45,429 nucleotides of DNA, taken from contig DJRT01000018.1 in NCBI GenBank assembly GCA_002437905.1, positions 1 through 45,429 of the forward strand. The letters run 5' to 3'. Of this stretch, positions 24,604 to 32,626 are shown piece after piece. The position numbers were made by a program, and so were the translations under genes. The notes under the pieces were generated by a model. It saw only the letters and a list, made by a program, of their open reading frames with translations. It searched no databases and was not told where the DNA came from. Each line of letters starts with the position of its first letter. The stretch's first letter is position 1. The DNA comes from Ruminococcaceae bacterium UBA6353. Its GTDB lineage: Bacteria; Bacillota; Clostridia; Oscillospirales; Acutalibacteraceae.

Positions 24604-25842
24604 TTATAACACACCTCCAAGCGTTTTTCTACGATAATTTTCATCAAAAGCCGACAGATCCGGTGTTTTTTTCAGCTGTGCAAAATCGACGGTATCCAGC
24701 GGCGTTTTTGAACGGATCAGACTGGTGTAGATGCCGGCCCGTTCGACACAGCCAACCAGGATAAAGCCGATCAGCCGGTTATCGCGGACAAAGAGCTTTT
24801 TCAGCGTGTGCTCGGTCGCTTCCTCATAGGCCTCACCATCCGGCGCGTGGCTGCCGGCGGTCATAATGTGCAGACCGAAAAAACCGATTGCATTCATGGG
24901 TATAGCATTGTCAAACAGTGCCTCGCCACCGGCCATATTCACACCTGCGCAGTGCCCCTGCATATAGGCATTTGGCAGCAGCGCCATCACCTTCACCGCG
25001 CCGTCGGTGATATCGGTGCTTTCGGTGCAGTCGCCGGCGGCATAGACGGACGGCAGGGTGGTCTGCATGGCCGTATTGACAGTAATTCCGCGGCCGCACG
25101 CACCGCCGGCCTCCTGCACAAGCGCCGTGTTGGCGCGCACGCCGACGGCGGTGATGAGGATGTCGAACGGCACGGTCTCACCGTTACGCATCCGGGCGCT
25201 GTTGCCGTGGAATTCCGCTACGGAATTGCCCAGAAGAAAGTGTATGCCTTTGCCGGCAAGGTGCCGCTGCACAATGGCGGCGCTGTCGCTGTCAAGGATG
25301 CTGGAGAGCACACTTTCCGCCAGGTCGCACACGGTGATGCTGCCCACCCGTCCGTGCAGCCCTTCGGCGCACTTCAGGCCGATCAGGCCGGCACCGACGA
25401 TCAGCACCCGGCTGGTGGGGCAGAGCGCTTTTTCGATGGCCAGGGTGTCGTCCAGGGTCATAAAGGAAAAGTGGTTCTGTACCCCCTCCAGTCCCGGCAT
25501 GGGCGGCACAAACGGAGTGGAGCCGGCAGCAACGCACACGGCATCATAAGGCAATTGTGTGCCGTCATCCAGCGCAACCGTCTTTTTGGCGGTGTTCAGC
25601 TGTACGGCCCGCTTTCCATACAGAACCGTGCAGCTGTTTTTCTCATAGAAATCCGCTGCCCGGTAACGCATCCGCGTCAGGTCGGTCTTTCCCTGCAAAT
25701 AGTAGGAGATCAGCGGCCGACAATAGACCGGGTGTTTTTCGGCGGAAACCACCGTGATGGCGGCGCTGCTGTCCGTGCTGCGGATGCCTTCAATGCAGCC
25801 GGTGGCTGCCGTGCCGTTGCCGATAATCACATAGCGCTTCAT
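24604..25842 (-). CDS. FAD/NAD(P)-dependent oxidoreductase, electron-input subunit of split glutamate synthase
   Basis: A 412-residue pyridine-nucleotide-disulfide oxidoreductase-type flavoprotein. The N-terminal FAD site is YVIIGNGTAATGCIEGI, the NAD(P) site is VLIVGAGLIGLKCAEGL, and the second FAD motif is PSVYAAGDCTES. It resembles the NirB/rubredoxin-reductase-like group. Context places it as the NAD(P)H dehydrogenase feeding electrons to the GltB2-like protein via the adjacent polyferredoxin. ATG 25842 is preferred to GTG 25851 because GAGAGG stands at a better distance. An alternative is an independent nitrite-reductase-like flavoprotein, which is less likely in this operon. Confidence 0.85.
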   Translation of the reverse strand: MKRYVIIGNGTAATGCIEGIRSTDSSAAITVVSAEKHPVYCRPLISYYLQGKTDLTRMRYRAADFYEKNSCTVLYGKRAVQLNTAKKTVALDDGTQLPYDAVCVAAGSTPFVPPMPGLEGVQNHFSFMTLDDTLAIEKALCPTSRVLIVGAGLIGLKCAEGLHGRVGSITVCDLAESVLSSILDSDSAAIVQRHLAGKGIHFLLGNSVAEFHGNSARMRNGETVPFDILITAVGVRANTALVQEAGGACGRGITVNTAMQTTLPSVYAAGDCTESTDITDGAVKVMALLPNAYMQGHCAGVNMAGGEALFDNAIPMNAIGFFGLHIMTAGSHAPDGEAYEEATEHTLKKLFVRDNRLIGFILVGCVERAGIYTSLIRSKTPLDTVDFAQLKKTPDLSAFDENYRRKTLGGVL

Positions 25843-25847
25843 GCCGA

Positions 25848-26276
25848 TCACCTCTCCTCATACACAATGGCTCTGTTCGGGCAGCCGGTTACACACGCCG
25901 GCGCACCGGCAGCATTTTTGAGACACAGTTCGCATTTTTGTACCACGCCGTTTTCCCCCGGCATGATCGCCCCATAGGGACATACCAGTACGCAGGTCAG
26001 GCAGCCGACGCATTTGTTCTGGTCAATGCACACAGCGCCGTCCTCGCGGTGCAGCGCACCCGAAATGCAGCTTTTCACGCACAGCGGGTCGGTGCAGTGG
26101 CGGCAGGAGACGGCGTAGGTGATGCTGTCGTGTTCTTCCACACGGATGCGCGGGTAGAGCGGCCGCCCTTTCAGAGCCTTCACCATATCGGTCATGCCGG
26201 AATTGGCAAAGGCGCAATTATATTCGCACAGGTGGCACCCAAGGCACCATTGCTCATTTACATATACACGCTTCAT
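25848..26276 (-). CDS. Four-cluster-type ferredoxin (HycB/CooF-like)
   Basis: A 142-residue iron-sulfur protein with four Cys groups: CLGCHLCEYNC, CRHCTDPLCVKSC, CVGCLTCVLVCPYG and CELCLKNAAGAPACVTGC. This pattern fits electron-transfer subunits of the HycB/CooF/NuoI-like family. Its ATG overlaps the GltB2-like stop as ATGA, showing translational coupling. It probably shuttles electrons between the FAD oxidoreductase and the FMN glutamate synthase. Confidence 0.9.
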   Translation of the reverse strand: MKRVYVNEQWCLGCHLCEYNCAFANSGMTDMVKALKGRPLYPRIRVEEHDSITYAVSCRHCTDPLCVKSCISGALHREDGAVCIDQNKCVGCLTCVLVCPYGAIMPGENGVVQKCELCLKNAAGAPACVTGCPNRAIVYEER

Positions 26277-27778
26277 TCTCCCGCATGTGAGATACCGAGG
26301 ATCTCAAGCTCCTTTTCTGTCATACTCACGCCGCGCAGCATCAGTCGGTTCCCGCGCAGCGCCTCAATGGAATTGATGCCCATGCCGCCCATCAGCTCTT
26401 TGATCTCATGCTTCCAGGCGGTCATCAGGTTCACCAGCCGCTCGGCGCCGATGTCCGGGTTCAGGCGCTTGACCAGATCCGGGCGCTGGGTGGCGATGCC
26501 CCAGTTGCAGCGGCCGGTCTGGCAGGTGCGGCACAGGTGGCAGCCAAGCGCCAGCAGCGCTGCCGTGGCGATATAGCAGGCATCGGCGCCCAGTGCAACA
26601 GCCTTGATCACATCGGCGGCGGAGCGGATGCTGCCGCCGACCACCAGCGAAACATTGTTGCGGATGCCCTCATCCCGCAGACGCTGGTCCACTGCCGCCA
26701 GTGCCAGTTCGATCGGAATGCCCACATTATCCCGGATGCGGGTGGGGGCGGCGCCGGTACCGCCGCGGAAGCCGTCAATGGCGATGATGTCTGCACCGCT
26801 GCGGGCTACACCGCTGGCAATGGCGGCAATATTGTGCACGGCGGCCACCTTTACGATGATCGGCTTACGGTACTGCGTTGCCTCCTTGAGGGAATACACC
26901 AGCTGCCGTAGGTCCTCAATGGAATAAATATCATGGTGTGGGGCGGGGGAGATCGCGTCGGAGCCCTCCGGGATCATCCGGGTGCGGGAAACATCCCCCA
27001 CGATCTTGGCGCCGGGCAGATGCCCGCCGATGCCGGGCTTTGCGCCCTGTCCCATCTTGATCTCGATGGCGGCGCCGGCGTTCAGATACCGCTCATATAC
27101 GCCGAAGCGGCCGGAAGCCACCTGCACGATCGTGTTTTCGCCATAGCAATAGAAATCTTCGTGCAGACCGCCCTCACCGGTGTTGTAGTATGTTCCGAGC
27201 TGTTTGGCCGCGCGGGCAAGGCTCTCATGCGCATTATAGCTGATGGAGCCGTAGCTCATGGCGGAAAACATCACCGGCATGGACAGCTCCAGCTGCGGCG
27301 GCACCTCGGTCTTCAGGCGTCCATTTTCGTCCCGCTGCACCGCCGCAGGCTTTTTGCCGAGGAACACGCGGGTTTCCATCGGCTCACGCAGGGGGTCGAT
27401 GGGCGGATTGGTCACCTGGGAGGCATTGATCAGAAGCTTATCCCAGTATACCGGCAGGGGCTTCGGATTGCCCATGGAGGAAAGCAGCACGCCGCCGCTG
27501 GAGGCCTGCTTATAGATTTCTTTTATCGTGTCGCTCTGCCAGTTGGCGTTTTCTCGGTAGGCGCAGTCATTTTTTACGATCTTCAGCGCGTGTGTGGGGC
27601 ACAGGGAAACGCAGCGCTGGCAATCCACACATTTGGCCTCATCGCTGCACATGCGGCCGGTTTCCGGGTCAAAGCAGTGCACCTCGTTGGCGCACTGTCG
27701 CTCACATACGCGGCAGGCAATGCAGCGGTTTTCATTCCGCACTACCTCAAATTCCGGGATAATATAGGAAATACCCAT
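26273..27778 (-). CDS. Glutamate synthase FMN domain (GltB2-like), archaeal type
   Basis: A 501-residue protein. The N-terminus has two ferredoxin-like clusters (CIACRVCERQC, then CVDCQRCVSLCPTH, about residues 18-65). The FMN barrel follows with MSYGSISYNAHESLARAAKQ, GEGG, IKMGQGAKPGIGGHLPG, DAISPAPHHDIYSIEDL and GADIIAIDGFRGGTGAAPT. A Cys cluster (CHLCRTCQTGRCNWGIAT) holds the [3Fe-4S] centre. It makes glutamate from 2-oxoglutarate and ammonia. The ATG at 27778 overlaps the preceding stop as TGATG. Confidence 0.93.
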   Translation of the reverse strand: MGISYIIPEFEVVRNENRCIACRVCERQCANEVHCFDPETGRMCSDEAKCVDCQRCVSLCPTHALKIVKNDCAYRENANWQSDTIKEIYKQASSGGVLLSSMGNPKPLPVYWDKLLINASQVTNPPIDPLREPMETRVFLGKKPAAVQRDENGRLKTEVPPQLELSMPVMFSAMSYGSISYNAHESLARAAKQLGTYYNTGEGGLHEDFYCYGENTIVQVASGRFGVYERYLNAGAAIEIKMGQGAKPGIGGHLPGAKIVGDVSRTRMIPEGSDAISPAPHHDIYSIEDLRQLVYSLKEATQYRKPIIVKVAAVHNIAAIASGVARSGADIIAIDGFRGGTGAAPTRIRDNVGIPIELALAAVDQRLRDEGIRNNVSLVVGGSIRSAADVIKAVALGADACYIATAALLALGCHLCRTCQTGRCNWGIATQRPDLVKRLNPDIGAERLVNLMTAWKHEIKELMGGMGINSIEALRGNRLMLRGVSMTEKELEILGISHAGE

Positions 27779-28875
27779 CAGTAGCACCCTTCCTTCACGG
27801 TTATGATGACCGGTTCACCGCCGGCCGGCGCATACACATTTTCGGCCGCCGGCTCAATGGCGCGGATCGCGGCCTCCTCGCTGGCGATGTACACTCTGTC
27901 GTCCTTTTCGGCAACCACCATGGAGCGCAGCTTCAGGCGGTCGTTCAGCGCCATCAGCCCCCCCTCAAAGCCGAGGATGATGGAAAACGGGCCGGTGATC
28001 AGCAGGCTGGGGTAGATCGTGCGCAGATAGGCCAGCTGTGCAGCTGTGGTGGGGTCCTTGGCGTACAGGTGATCAATGGTGCTCCAGAAGGGTGCTGCGA
28101 TCACCTGGGCGGTCTCCTGCGGGGTCAGCCCCTGCCGCAGCAGGTAGTCGGCTATGTAGGTGATCACTTCGGTGTCGGTCTGCAGGGTGCATTTATAGCC
28201 GAACATCTCAATGTACCGGCGGTTGGCATCGTAGGAAGAAATCTCCCCATTGTGCACCACAGAGTAATCCAGCAGGGCAAAGGGATGGGCGCCGCCCCAC
28301 CAGCCGGGCGTATTGGTGGGGTAGCGGCCGTGCGCCGTCCAGGAGTAGGCACTGTATTCCTCCAGCCGGTAGAACCGTCCTACATCCTCCGGAAAGCCGA
28401 CGGCTTTGAACACGCCCATATTCTTGCCGCTGGAAAACACATAGGCCCCGTCCAGCTTGGCATTGATATCCATGACCGTACGCGCCATATATTCCTTTTC
28501 ATCCAGCTGCAGGCGGGAAAGCACGGAGGAAAGCGGCGCAACAAAATACCGCCAGATCAACGGCACATCGGTGATCTCCGGTATTTTCCGGATGGGGATG
28601 TTTTCGGCCTTGACGATCTCAAAGCGATCCTTGAGCAGCTGCTCACATGCCACACGGGCGGTATTGTCGTTATAGAAGATGTGCAAAGCGTAGAATTCCT
28701 TGTATTCCGGGTAGATCCCATAGCCGGCGAAGCCGCCGCCAAGGCCGTTGGAGCGGTCGTGCATGGGGATCATGCTGCGGATGATGTCCTCGCCGCTCAT
28801 GGCCTCGCCCTCGCGGGAGATTACGGCGGATATCGCGCAGCCGGACGGAATACGGATCTGTCCCTCCAGTTTCAT
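27778..28875 (-). CDS. Glutamate synthase glutamine amidotransferase domain (GltB1-like) as a separate protein
   Basis: A 365-residue class II (Ntn) glutamine amidotransferase releasing ammonia from glutamine. The likely nucleophile Cys lies at residue 13 in RIPSGCAISAVISREG, so a short propeptide would need removal. Other blocks are NGLGGGFAGYGIYP, the YSAYSWTAHGRYPTNTPGWW Arg/His region, VVHNGEISSYDANRRY and TDTEVITYIADYL. The ATG at 28875 follows an AAAGGAC site, while the longer frame starting at 28965 lies across the attenuator hairpin. First gene of the nitrogen operon. Confidence 0.9.
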   Translation of the reverse strand: MKLEGQIRIPSGCAISAVISREGEAMSGEDIIRSMIPMHDRSNGLGGGFAGYGIYPEYKEFYALHIFYNDNTARVACEQLLKDRFEIVKAENIPIRKIPEITDVPLIWRYFVAPLSSVLSRLQLDEKEYMARTVMDINAKLDGAYVFSSGKNMGVFKAVGFPEDVGRFYRLEEYSAYSWTAHGRYPTNTPGWWGGAHPFALLDYSVVHNGEISSYDANRRYIEMFGYKCTLQTDTEVITYIADYLLRQGLTPQETAQVIAAPFWSTIDHLYAKDPTTAAQLAYLRTIYPSLLITGPFSIILGFEGGLMALNDRLKLRSMVVAEKDDRVYIASEEAAIRAIEPAAENVYAPAGGEPVIITVKEGCY

Positions 28876-28902
28876 AGCACTCGTCCTTTCACAAACAAAA
28901 AA

Positions 28903-28965
28903 GCAATGGCGTCCATCGGAAAAAGGGGAGAAGATCCCCGTCTCCGAATGAACGCCATTGCCCAT
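28903..28965 (-). promoter_or_regulatory. Leader attenuator of the glutamate synthase operon, probable ANTAR-responsive element
   Basis: On the minus strand a long stem (complement of 28943-28961 with 28903-28920) is followed by a T-run (complement of 28893-28902), giving an intrinsic terminator before gltB1. The 5' arm can instead form two tandem hairpins. P1 (28948-28965) has stem AUGGGC/GUUCAU and six-base loop AAUGGC. P2 (28930-28945) has stem GGAGA/UCUUC and six-base loop CGGGGA. ANTAR targets are paired hairpins with hexaloops carrying A1 and G4: P1 satisfies both, P2 only G4. The operon encodes an ANTAR protein. Confidence 0.65.
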
Positions 28966-28974
28966 TACCTGTGC

Positions 28975-29003
28975 ATTATAGCACCCTGTGGTTGCGTTGT
29001 CAA
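28975..29003 (-). promoter_or_regulatory. Consensus sigma-A promoter of the nitrogen operon
   Basis: On the minus strand TTGACA (complement of 28998-29003), a 17-bp spacer and TATAAT (complement of 28975-28980). Transcription should begin near 28968, just upstream of the first candidate ANTAR hairpin. Confidence 0.88.
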
Positions 29004-29027
29004 TCCTTTTTCTGCGCTTTTTACCTG

Positions 29028-29822
29028 TTACAGCCAGGCAAGCAGTTCTTCGGCGCTTTCCAGCACGGTATCCGGCTGGTCGGCGGATTTTTTCAGAATG
29101 TCCGGCGTGGTTTCGCCGCTCATCACCAGCACCGAAAGCGCACCGGCATTCAGCCCGCTCTTAATATCGGTATAGATCCTGTCGCCGATAACAGCGGTTT
29201 CTTCCGGGGGGCAGTGCCGTTTTTCCATGGCCAGCTGTATCATCAGCGGCGAGGGCTTGCCGATCACATACGGGCGCTTCCCGGTGGCGTTGTACAGCAT
29301 ATCGCAGAGGCTGCCGCAGTCCGGTACGCTGCCATATTCCGTTGGGCAAACATAGTCCGGATTGGTAGCGATGTACGGAATGTCTCTGGTGCAGAGCATA
29401 CGGGAGACATCCTCCAGCTTGCGGAAGGTCAGCTCCGTATCAAAGCCGATGACGATGCATTCGGCCTTTTCGGTGCTTTCGGTGATAGCAAAGCCGTTTT
29501 CCGCAAGCTCCGTCTTGAGGGATGCCGTCCCGCAGACATACAGCTTTTTGTCCGGGTACTGCTTTTTGAGATACCATGCCGTGGCCTGCGATGAGGTCAG
29601 GAAATCGTCTGCCGCTGCGCGGATGCCCAATCGCTGCAGCTTTTCGACATAGGCGCTGACGCTTTTGGAGGAATTGTTCGTAATGAACAGGTACTGCTTG
29701 CCGGCCTCCCGAATGGCACTGAGCAGCCTTTTGGTGAACGGGAAAAGCCGATCGCCGATATACAGTGTCCCGTCCATATCGAAAAGGAAAAGCTTTATAC
29801 CGTTGAAATTCCGCTTCTTCAT
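29028..29822 (-). CDS. HAD-IIA family phosphatase (NagD/glycerol-phosphatase-like)
   Basis: A 264-residue haloacid dehalogenase hydrolase. The nucleophile motif is FLFDMDGTLYIGD, motif II is FITNNSSKS, and the C-terminal AVIGDRIYTDIKSGLNAGALSVLV completes the class IIA pattern of NagD, AraL and phosphoglycerol phosphatases. The ATG at 29822 overlaps the glycerol-1-phosphate dehydrogenase stop as ATGA, so the two are coupled. A role as glycerol-1- or glycerol-3-phosphate phosphatase is inferred from context. It is the last gene of the glp operon. Confidence 0.88.
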   Translation of the reverse strand: MKKRNFNGIKLFLFDMDGTLYIGDRLFPFTKRLLSAIREAGKQYLFITNNSSKSVSAYVEKLQRLGIRAAADDFLTSSQATAWYLKKQYPDKKLYVCGTASLKTELAENGFAITESTEKAECIVIGFDTELTFRKLEDVSRMLCTRDIPYIATNPDYVCPTEYGSVPDCGSLCDMLYNATGKRPYVIGKPSPLMIQLAMEKRHCPPEETAVIGDRIYTDIKSGLNAGALSVLVMSGETTPDILKKSADQPDTVLESAEELLAWL

Positions 29823-30997
29823 CCGTTCACTCTTTCCAGAAATTTTTCCGCTGCATAGGCGGCATAGCGCTCCAGTTGGCCTTTGTCGCGCAGATAGAAC
29901 AGAATGGTGTACCGGTCGCGCAGCCCCAGAGCGCGCTTTATGGCGCGGACTATGGTGTCGTAGTCGGTGGTGACATTCGGCATCTGCATCGCGCGGCAAA
30001 ACTGCTCGATCTCGTCAAAATAGGGCAGGTACTGCTCAATCAGCGATTTCAGGTGGTGGTCGTCCGTTTCTGTGTACAGCAGTCGGTACATTTCCGCAAC
30101 GATTCTGGTGGCCTCACAGACCTCGATACCGTGAAGATTGGGCTTTTCGCCCCTTTCGACGCTCTCAAGCTCCCACACATGGGCGATGATGTGCTCCGAG
30201 CCGGAGGCTGGGCGGGAGTTTCCGGTGAAAGCCATCCCCAGCCCTGTGACCAAAAATCCCTCCATGATGTTTTTGATACAGCCCGCTTCGCGCGACCGGA
30301 GTTCGTAGCCGTTTTTCAGGCATTTGTCGGTGGCGGCGATGACTTCACCGGCAATTTCTGCACAATAATCATCCCCGTTATAGTCCCGGGCCAATTCCCA
30401 ATCCAGTATGCCGGTATATTTGCCAAACATATCGCCTATACCGGATAACAGCATCGGATAGGGTGCTTCTTTCATGATATCAAGGTCGGCAAGGATATAC
30501 TTGGGGGTGGTGCATTTGATGGTGGCTTTTGTGCCGTCAAACAGCGTAGGGGAGCCGGCGGAGGCGTAGCCGTCCATGGATGGTGCGGTGCCGGCTATTC
30601 CGTAGGGCAGCCCCAGGCGATAGGAGACCACCCGGCAGATGTCGTTGATAACGCCCGATCCGACAGCGAGGATAAAATCCGGCTGCGGCGAATAGCGGAA
30701 AATATCCGCATCGGCCTTGGGGTCATGCAGGTGAATGAGCACATCACCGATATTGCGCGCATCCGGCAAAACCGCCCCCGGCAGTATGTGCCTGTGGGAG
30801 AATTTTCCGGCGTCTTTGAGGATTGCCTCGGCCTGTTCCCCCAGAACGCGGTAGGTGTTTTCGTCGCACACCATGTAAACACTCTTGTAATCCTTGAGCA
30901 GCTCCGGCAGACGGCGGATCGCGCCGCTTTCGATGATGCATTCCTCAAGCGGTGCGCGGTGTACGCCCATCGCGCAGCTGCATTTTCTCTCAATCAT
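29819..30997 (-). CDS. sn-Glycerol-1-phosphate dehydrogenase (AraM/EgsA-like)
   Basis: A 392-residue NAD(P)-dependent iron-alcohol-dehydrogenase-like enzyme reducing dihydroxyacetone phosphate to glycerol-1-phosphate. Key blocks are AVGSGVINDICRVVSYRLGLPYG, TAPSMDGYASAGSPTL (with the metal Asp region downstream) and GSEHIIAHVWE followed by HGIEV, which hold the metal-binding His residues. G1P is the archaeal lipid backbone stereoisomer. Bacterial AraM homologues exist in Bacillus. Its ATG has an AGGAGG site, and it follows the DUF1667 gene by 24 bases in a GlpP-linked operon. Confidence 0.9.
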   Translation of the reverse strand: MIERKCSCAMGVHRAPLEECIIESGAIRRLPELLKDYKSVYMVCDENTYRVLGEQAEAILKDAGKFSHRHILPGAVLPDARNIGDVLIHLHDPKADADIFRYSPQPDFILAVGSGVINDICRVVSYRLGLPYGIAGTAPSMDGYASAGSPTLFDGTKATIKCTTPKYILADLDIMKEAPYPMLLSGIGDMFGKYTGILDWELARDYNGDDYCAEIAGEVIAATDKCLKNGYELRSREAGCIKNIMEGFLVTGLGMAFTGNSRPASGSEHIIAHVWELESVERGEKPNLHGIEVCEATRIVAEMYRLLYTETDDHHLKSLIEQYLPYFDEIEQFCRAMQMPNVTTDYDTIVRAIKRALGLRDRYTILFYLRDKGQLERYAAYAAEKFLERVNG

Positions 30998-31021
30998 TTT
31001 TGCCCCTCCTTTTGTTTTTCA

Positions 31022-31369
31022 TTACAGAATATCCTTGGTGGCGACAACGCTGGTGCCAAAGGCATCCGGGATGAGCACATCGCCGATATGCACCGGGGCG
31101 CAAACGCTCTTTTCGCGGATCAGCTGCATAACCGCAAAGATTTTATCTTTCGGAACGGGAGCTGCGGTTTTTACGCTTACCATCGTATCCTCGCGGTTTT
31201 CCACACGCACGGTCGAGGTCACGGTGCGCGTGGGATGGGTGCACTCATCGATGGCGTACTGCCTGCCCTTGGGGCAGCTGTTGCCGGAAACCGTGATGCT
31301 TTCTCCGTCGATCTCTACCTTCAGCGCACATCCGCGCGGGCAGATGATACAGGTCATGTCTTTTGTCAT
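31022..31369 (-). CDS. DUF1667 Cys-rich small protein
   Basis: A 115-residue protein with the N-terminal motif CIICPRGCAL followed by a further Cys in NSCPKG, characteristic of DUF1667. It is typically encoded next to the two FAD proteins of anaerobic glycerol-3-phosphate dehydrogenase clusters and may carry a redox cofactor. The ATG overlaps the preceding FAD-oxidoreductase stop as ATGA, indicating stoichiometric production. Confidence 0.88.
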   Translation of the reverse strand: MTKDMTCIICPRGCALKVEIDGESITVSGNSCPKGRQYAIDECTHPTRTVTSTVRVENREDTMVSVKTAAPVPKDKIFAVMQLIREKSVCAPVHIGDVLIPDAFGTSVVATKDIL

Positions 31370-32616
31370 TGTACTTCCTCCAGACTGACGGTGATTTCTT
31401 CTTTTGCCAATGCCAGCTTTTCGGCTTTCAGGACGATCTTCTCCATTTCGCCCGGAGCAGCCTTCGGCCGCAGCGCCGTGGCCAGGATCTCATCGCCGGA
31501 GCGCACCGTGTATTTCACCCTGCCGAACGGCTGCGCCACACGCAGGAACAGGGGCACATCCGCCGGCTCGTCTGCGTTTATGCGCTGCGGCAGCACATAG
31601 CGTACGCCGTGCCCGGCGGCGGTCTTGATGGTCTGCCCGTTTCGGGCGCCGTTGAGCACATAGGCGGCGGCACCCTTTCCGGCGATCTCCGCCTCGTCCG
31701 ATACATAATCCACAAGGTCGTGCACCTGCAGAACATTGCCGCAGGCAAAAATGCCCTCCACCTCGGTCTGGCGGTTTTCATCCACCCTGGCGCCGTTGGT
31801 TACGGTGTCCATGGCAATGCCGGCGGCTCTTGTCAGCTCATTCTCCGGGATAAGCCCGACCGACAGAAGCAGCGTATCGCAGGGGATATAGCGCTTGGTT
31901 TCTTCCAGGATGCGGCGGCTTTCGTCCACCCTGGCAATGGTCACCCCCTCCACGCGCTCTTGGCCGTGGATTTCGGCCACAGTGGTGGAAAGGTAGAGCG
32001 GAATGTGGAAATCCTCCAGGCACTGGACGATATTTCTTTTCAGGCCGCCGGAGTAGGGCATAAGCTCACACACGGCCTCTACCTTGGCGCCCTCCAGCGA
32101 CATCCGCCGCGCCATGATCAGGCCGATATCCCCGGAGCCAAGTATGACCACCCTTTTGCCTACGGCATAGCCCTCGCAGTTCATCAGCTTCTGTGCCGTG
32201 CCGGCGCTGTATACACCGGCCGGGCGGGTGCCGGGGGTGTTCAGCGCCCCGCGGCTGCGTTCGCGGCAGCCCATGGCCAGCACAATAGCTTTTGCCTGGA
32301 TTTTCAGCAGGCCGCCGGTGCTTTGTGCCGTGACGGTTTTGTCGGGAGAGATTCCTGTGACCATCGTTTCACAGTAGGTTTTTATCGCGCGGCTGGCCAC
32401 CTTTTCGGCGTAGACGGCGGCGTATTCCGGCCCGGTGAGCTCACGCCCCAGCTTGTGCAGGCCGAAGCCATTGTGGATGCACTGCTTCAGGATGCCGCCG
32501 AGGCATTCCTCGCGCTCAAGGATGCACACATCCTTCACACCGCTGTCGTATGCTGCCACGGCTGCCGCCATGCCCGCGGGGCCGCCGCCGATAATGACAA
32601 TGTCATGCTTTATCAT
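31366..32616 (-). CDS. FAD-dependent oxidoreductase subunit of the glycerol-3-phosphate dehydrogenase complex
   Basis: A 416-residue pyridine-nucleotide-disulfide-type flavoprotein. The FAD site is DIVIIGGGPAGMAAAVAAYD, the second nucleotide site is VVILGSGDIGLIMARRM, and GIFACGNVLQVHDLVDYVS marks the end of the FAD domain. It is the usual middle gene between a GlpA-like dehydrogenase and DUF1667 in clostridial operons, and probably passes electrons from glycerol-3-phosphate to NAD or a membrane acceptor. It starts 11 bases after the GlpA-like stop. Confidence 0.88.
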   Translation of the reverse strand: MIKHDIVIIGGGPAGMAAAVAAYDSGVKDVCILEREECLGGILKQCIHNGFGLHKLGRELTGPEYAAVYAEKVASRAIKTYCETMVTGISPDKTVTAQSTGGLLKIQAKAIVLAMGCRERSRGALNTPGTRPAGVYSAGTAQKLMNCEGYAVGKRVVILGSGDIGLIMARRMSLEGAKVEAVCELMPYSGGLKRNIVQCLEDFHIPLYLSTTVAEIHGQERVEGVTIARVDESRRILEETKRYIPCDTLLLSVGLIPENELTRAAGIAMDTVTNGARVDENRQTEVEGIFACGNVLQVHDLVDYVSDEAEIAGKGAAAYVLNGARNGQTIKTAAGHGVRYVLPQRINADEPADVPLFLRVAQPFGRVKYTVRSGDEILATALRPKAAPGEMEKIVLKAEKLALAKEEITVSLEEVQ

Positions 32617-32626
32617 GCTTTCTTCC

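Noticed and set aside
28876..28965. In-frame extension of GltB1-like upstream to 28965
   Set aside because: The 90 bases form the attenuator hairpin and lack a Shine-Dalgarno. The conserved domain begins after the ATG at 28875.
28903..28980. Glutamine riboswitch (glnA RNA type)
   Set aside because: CGUUCAU occurs, but the conserved GGAAGUAGG core and the three-way junction are absent.
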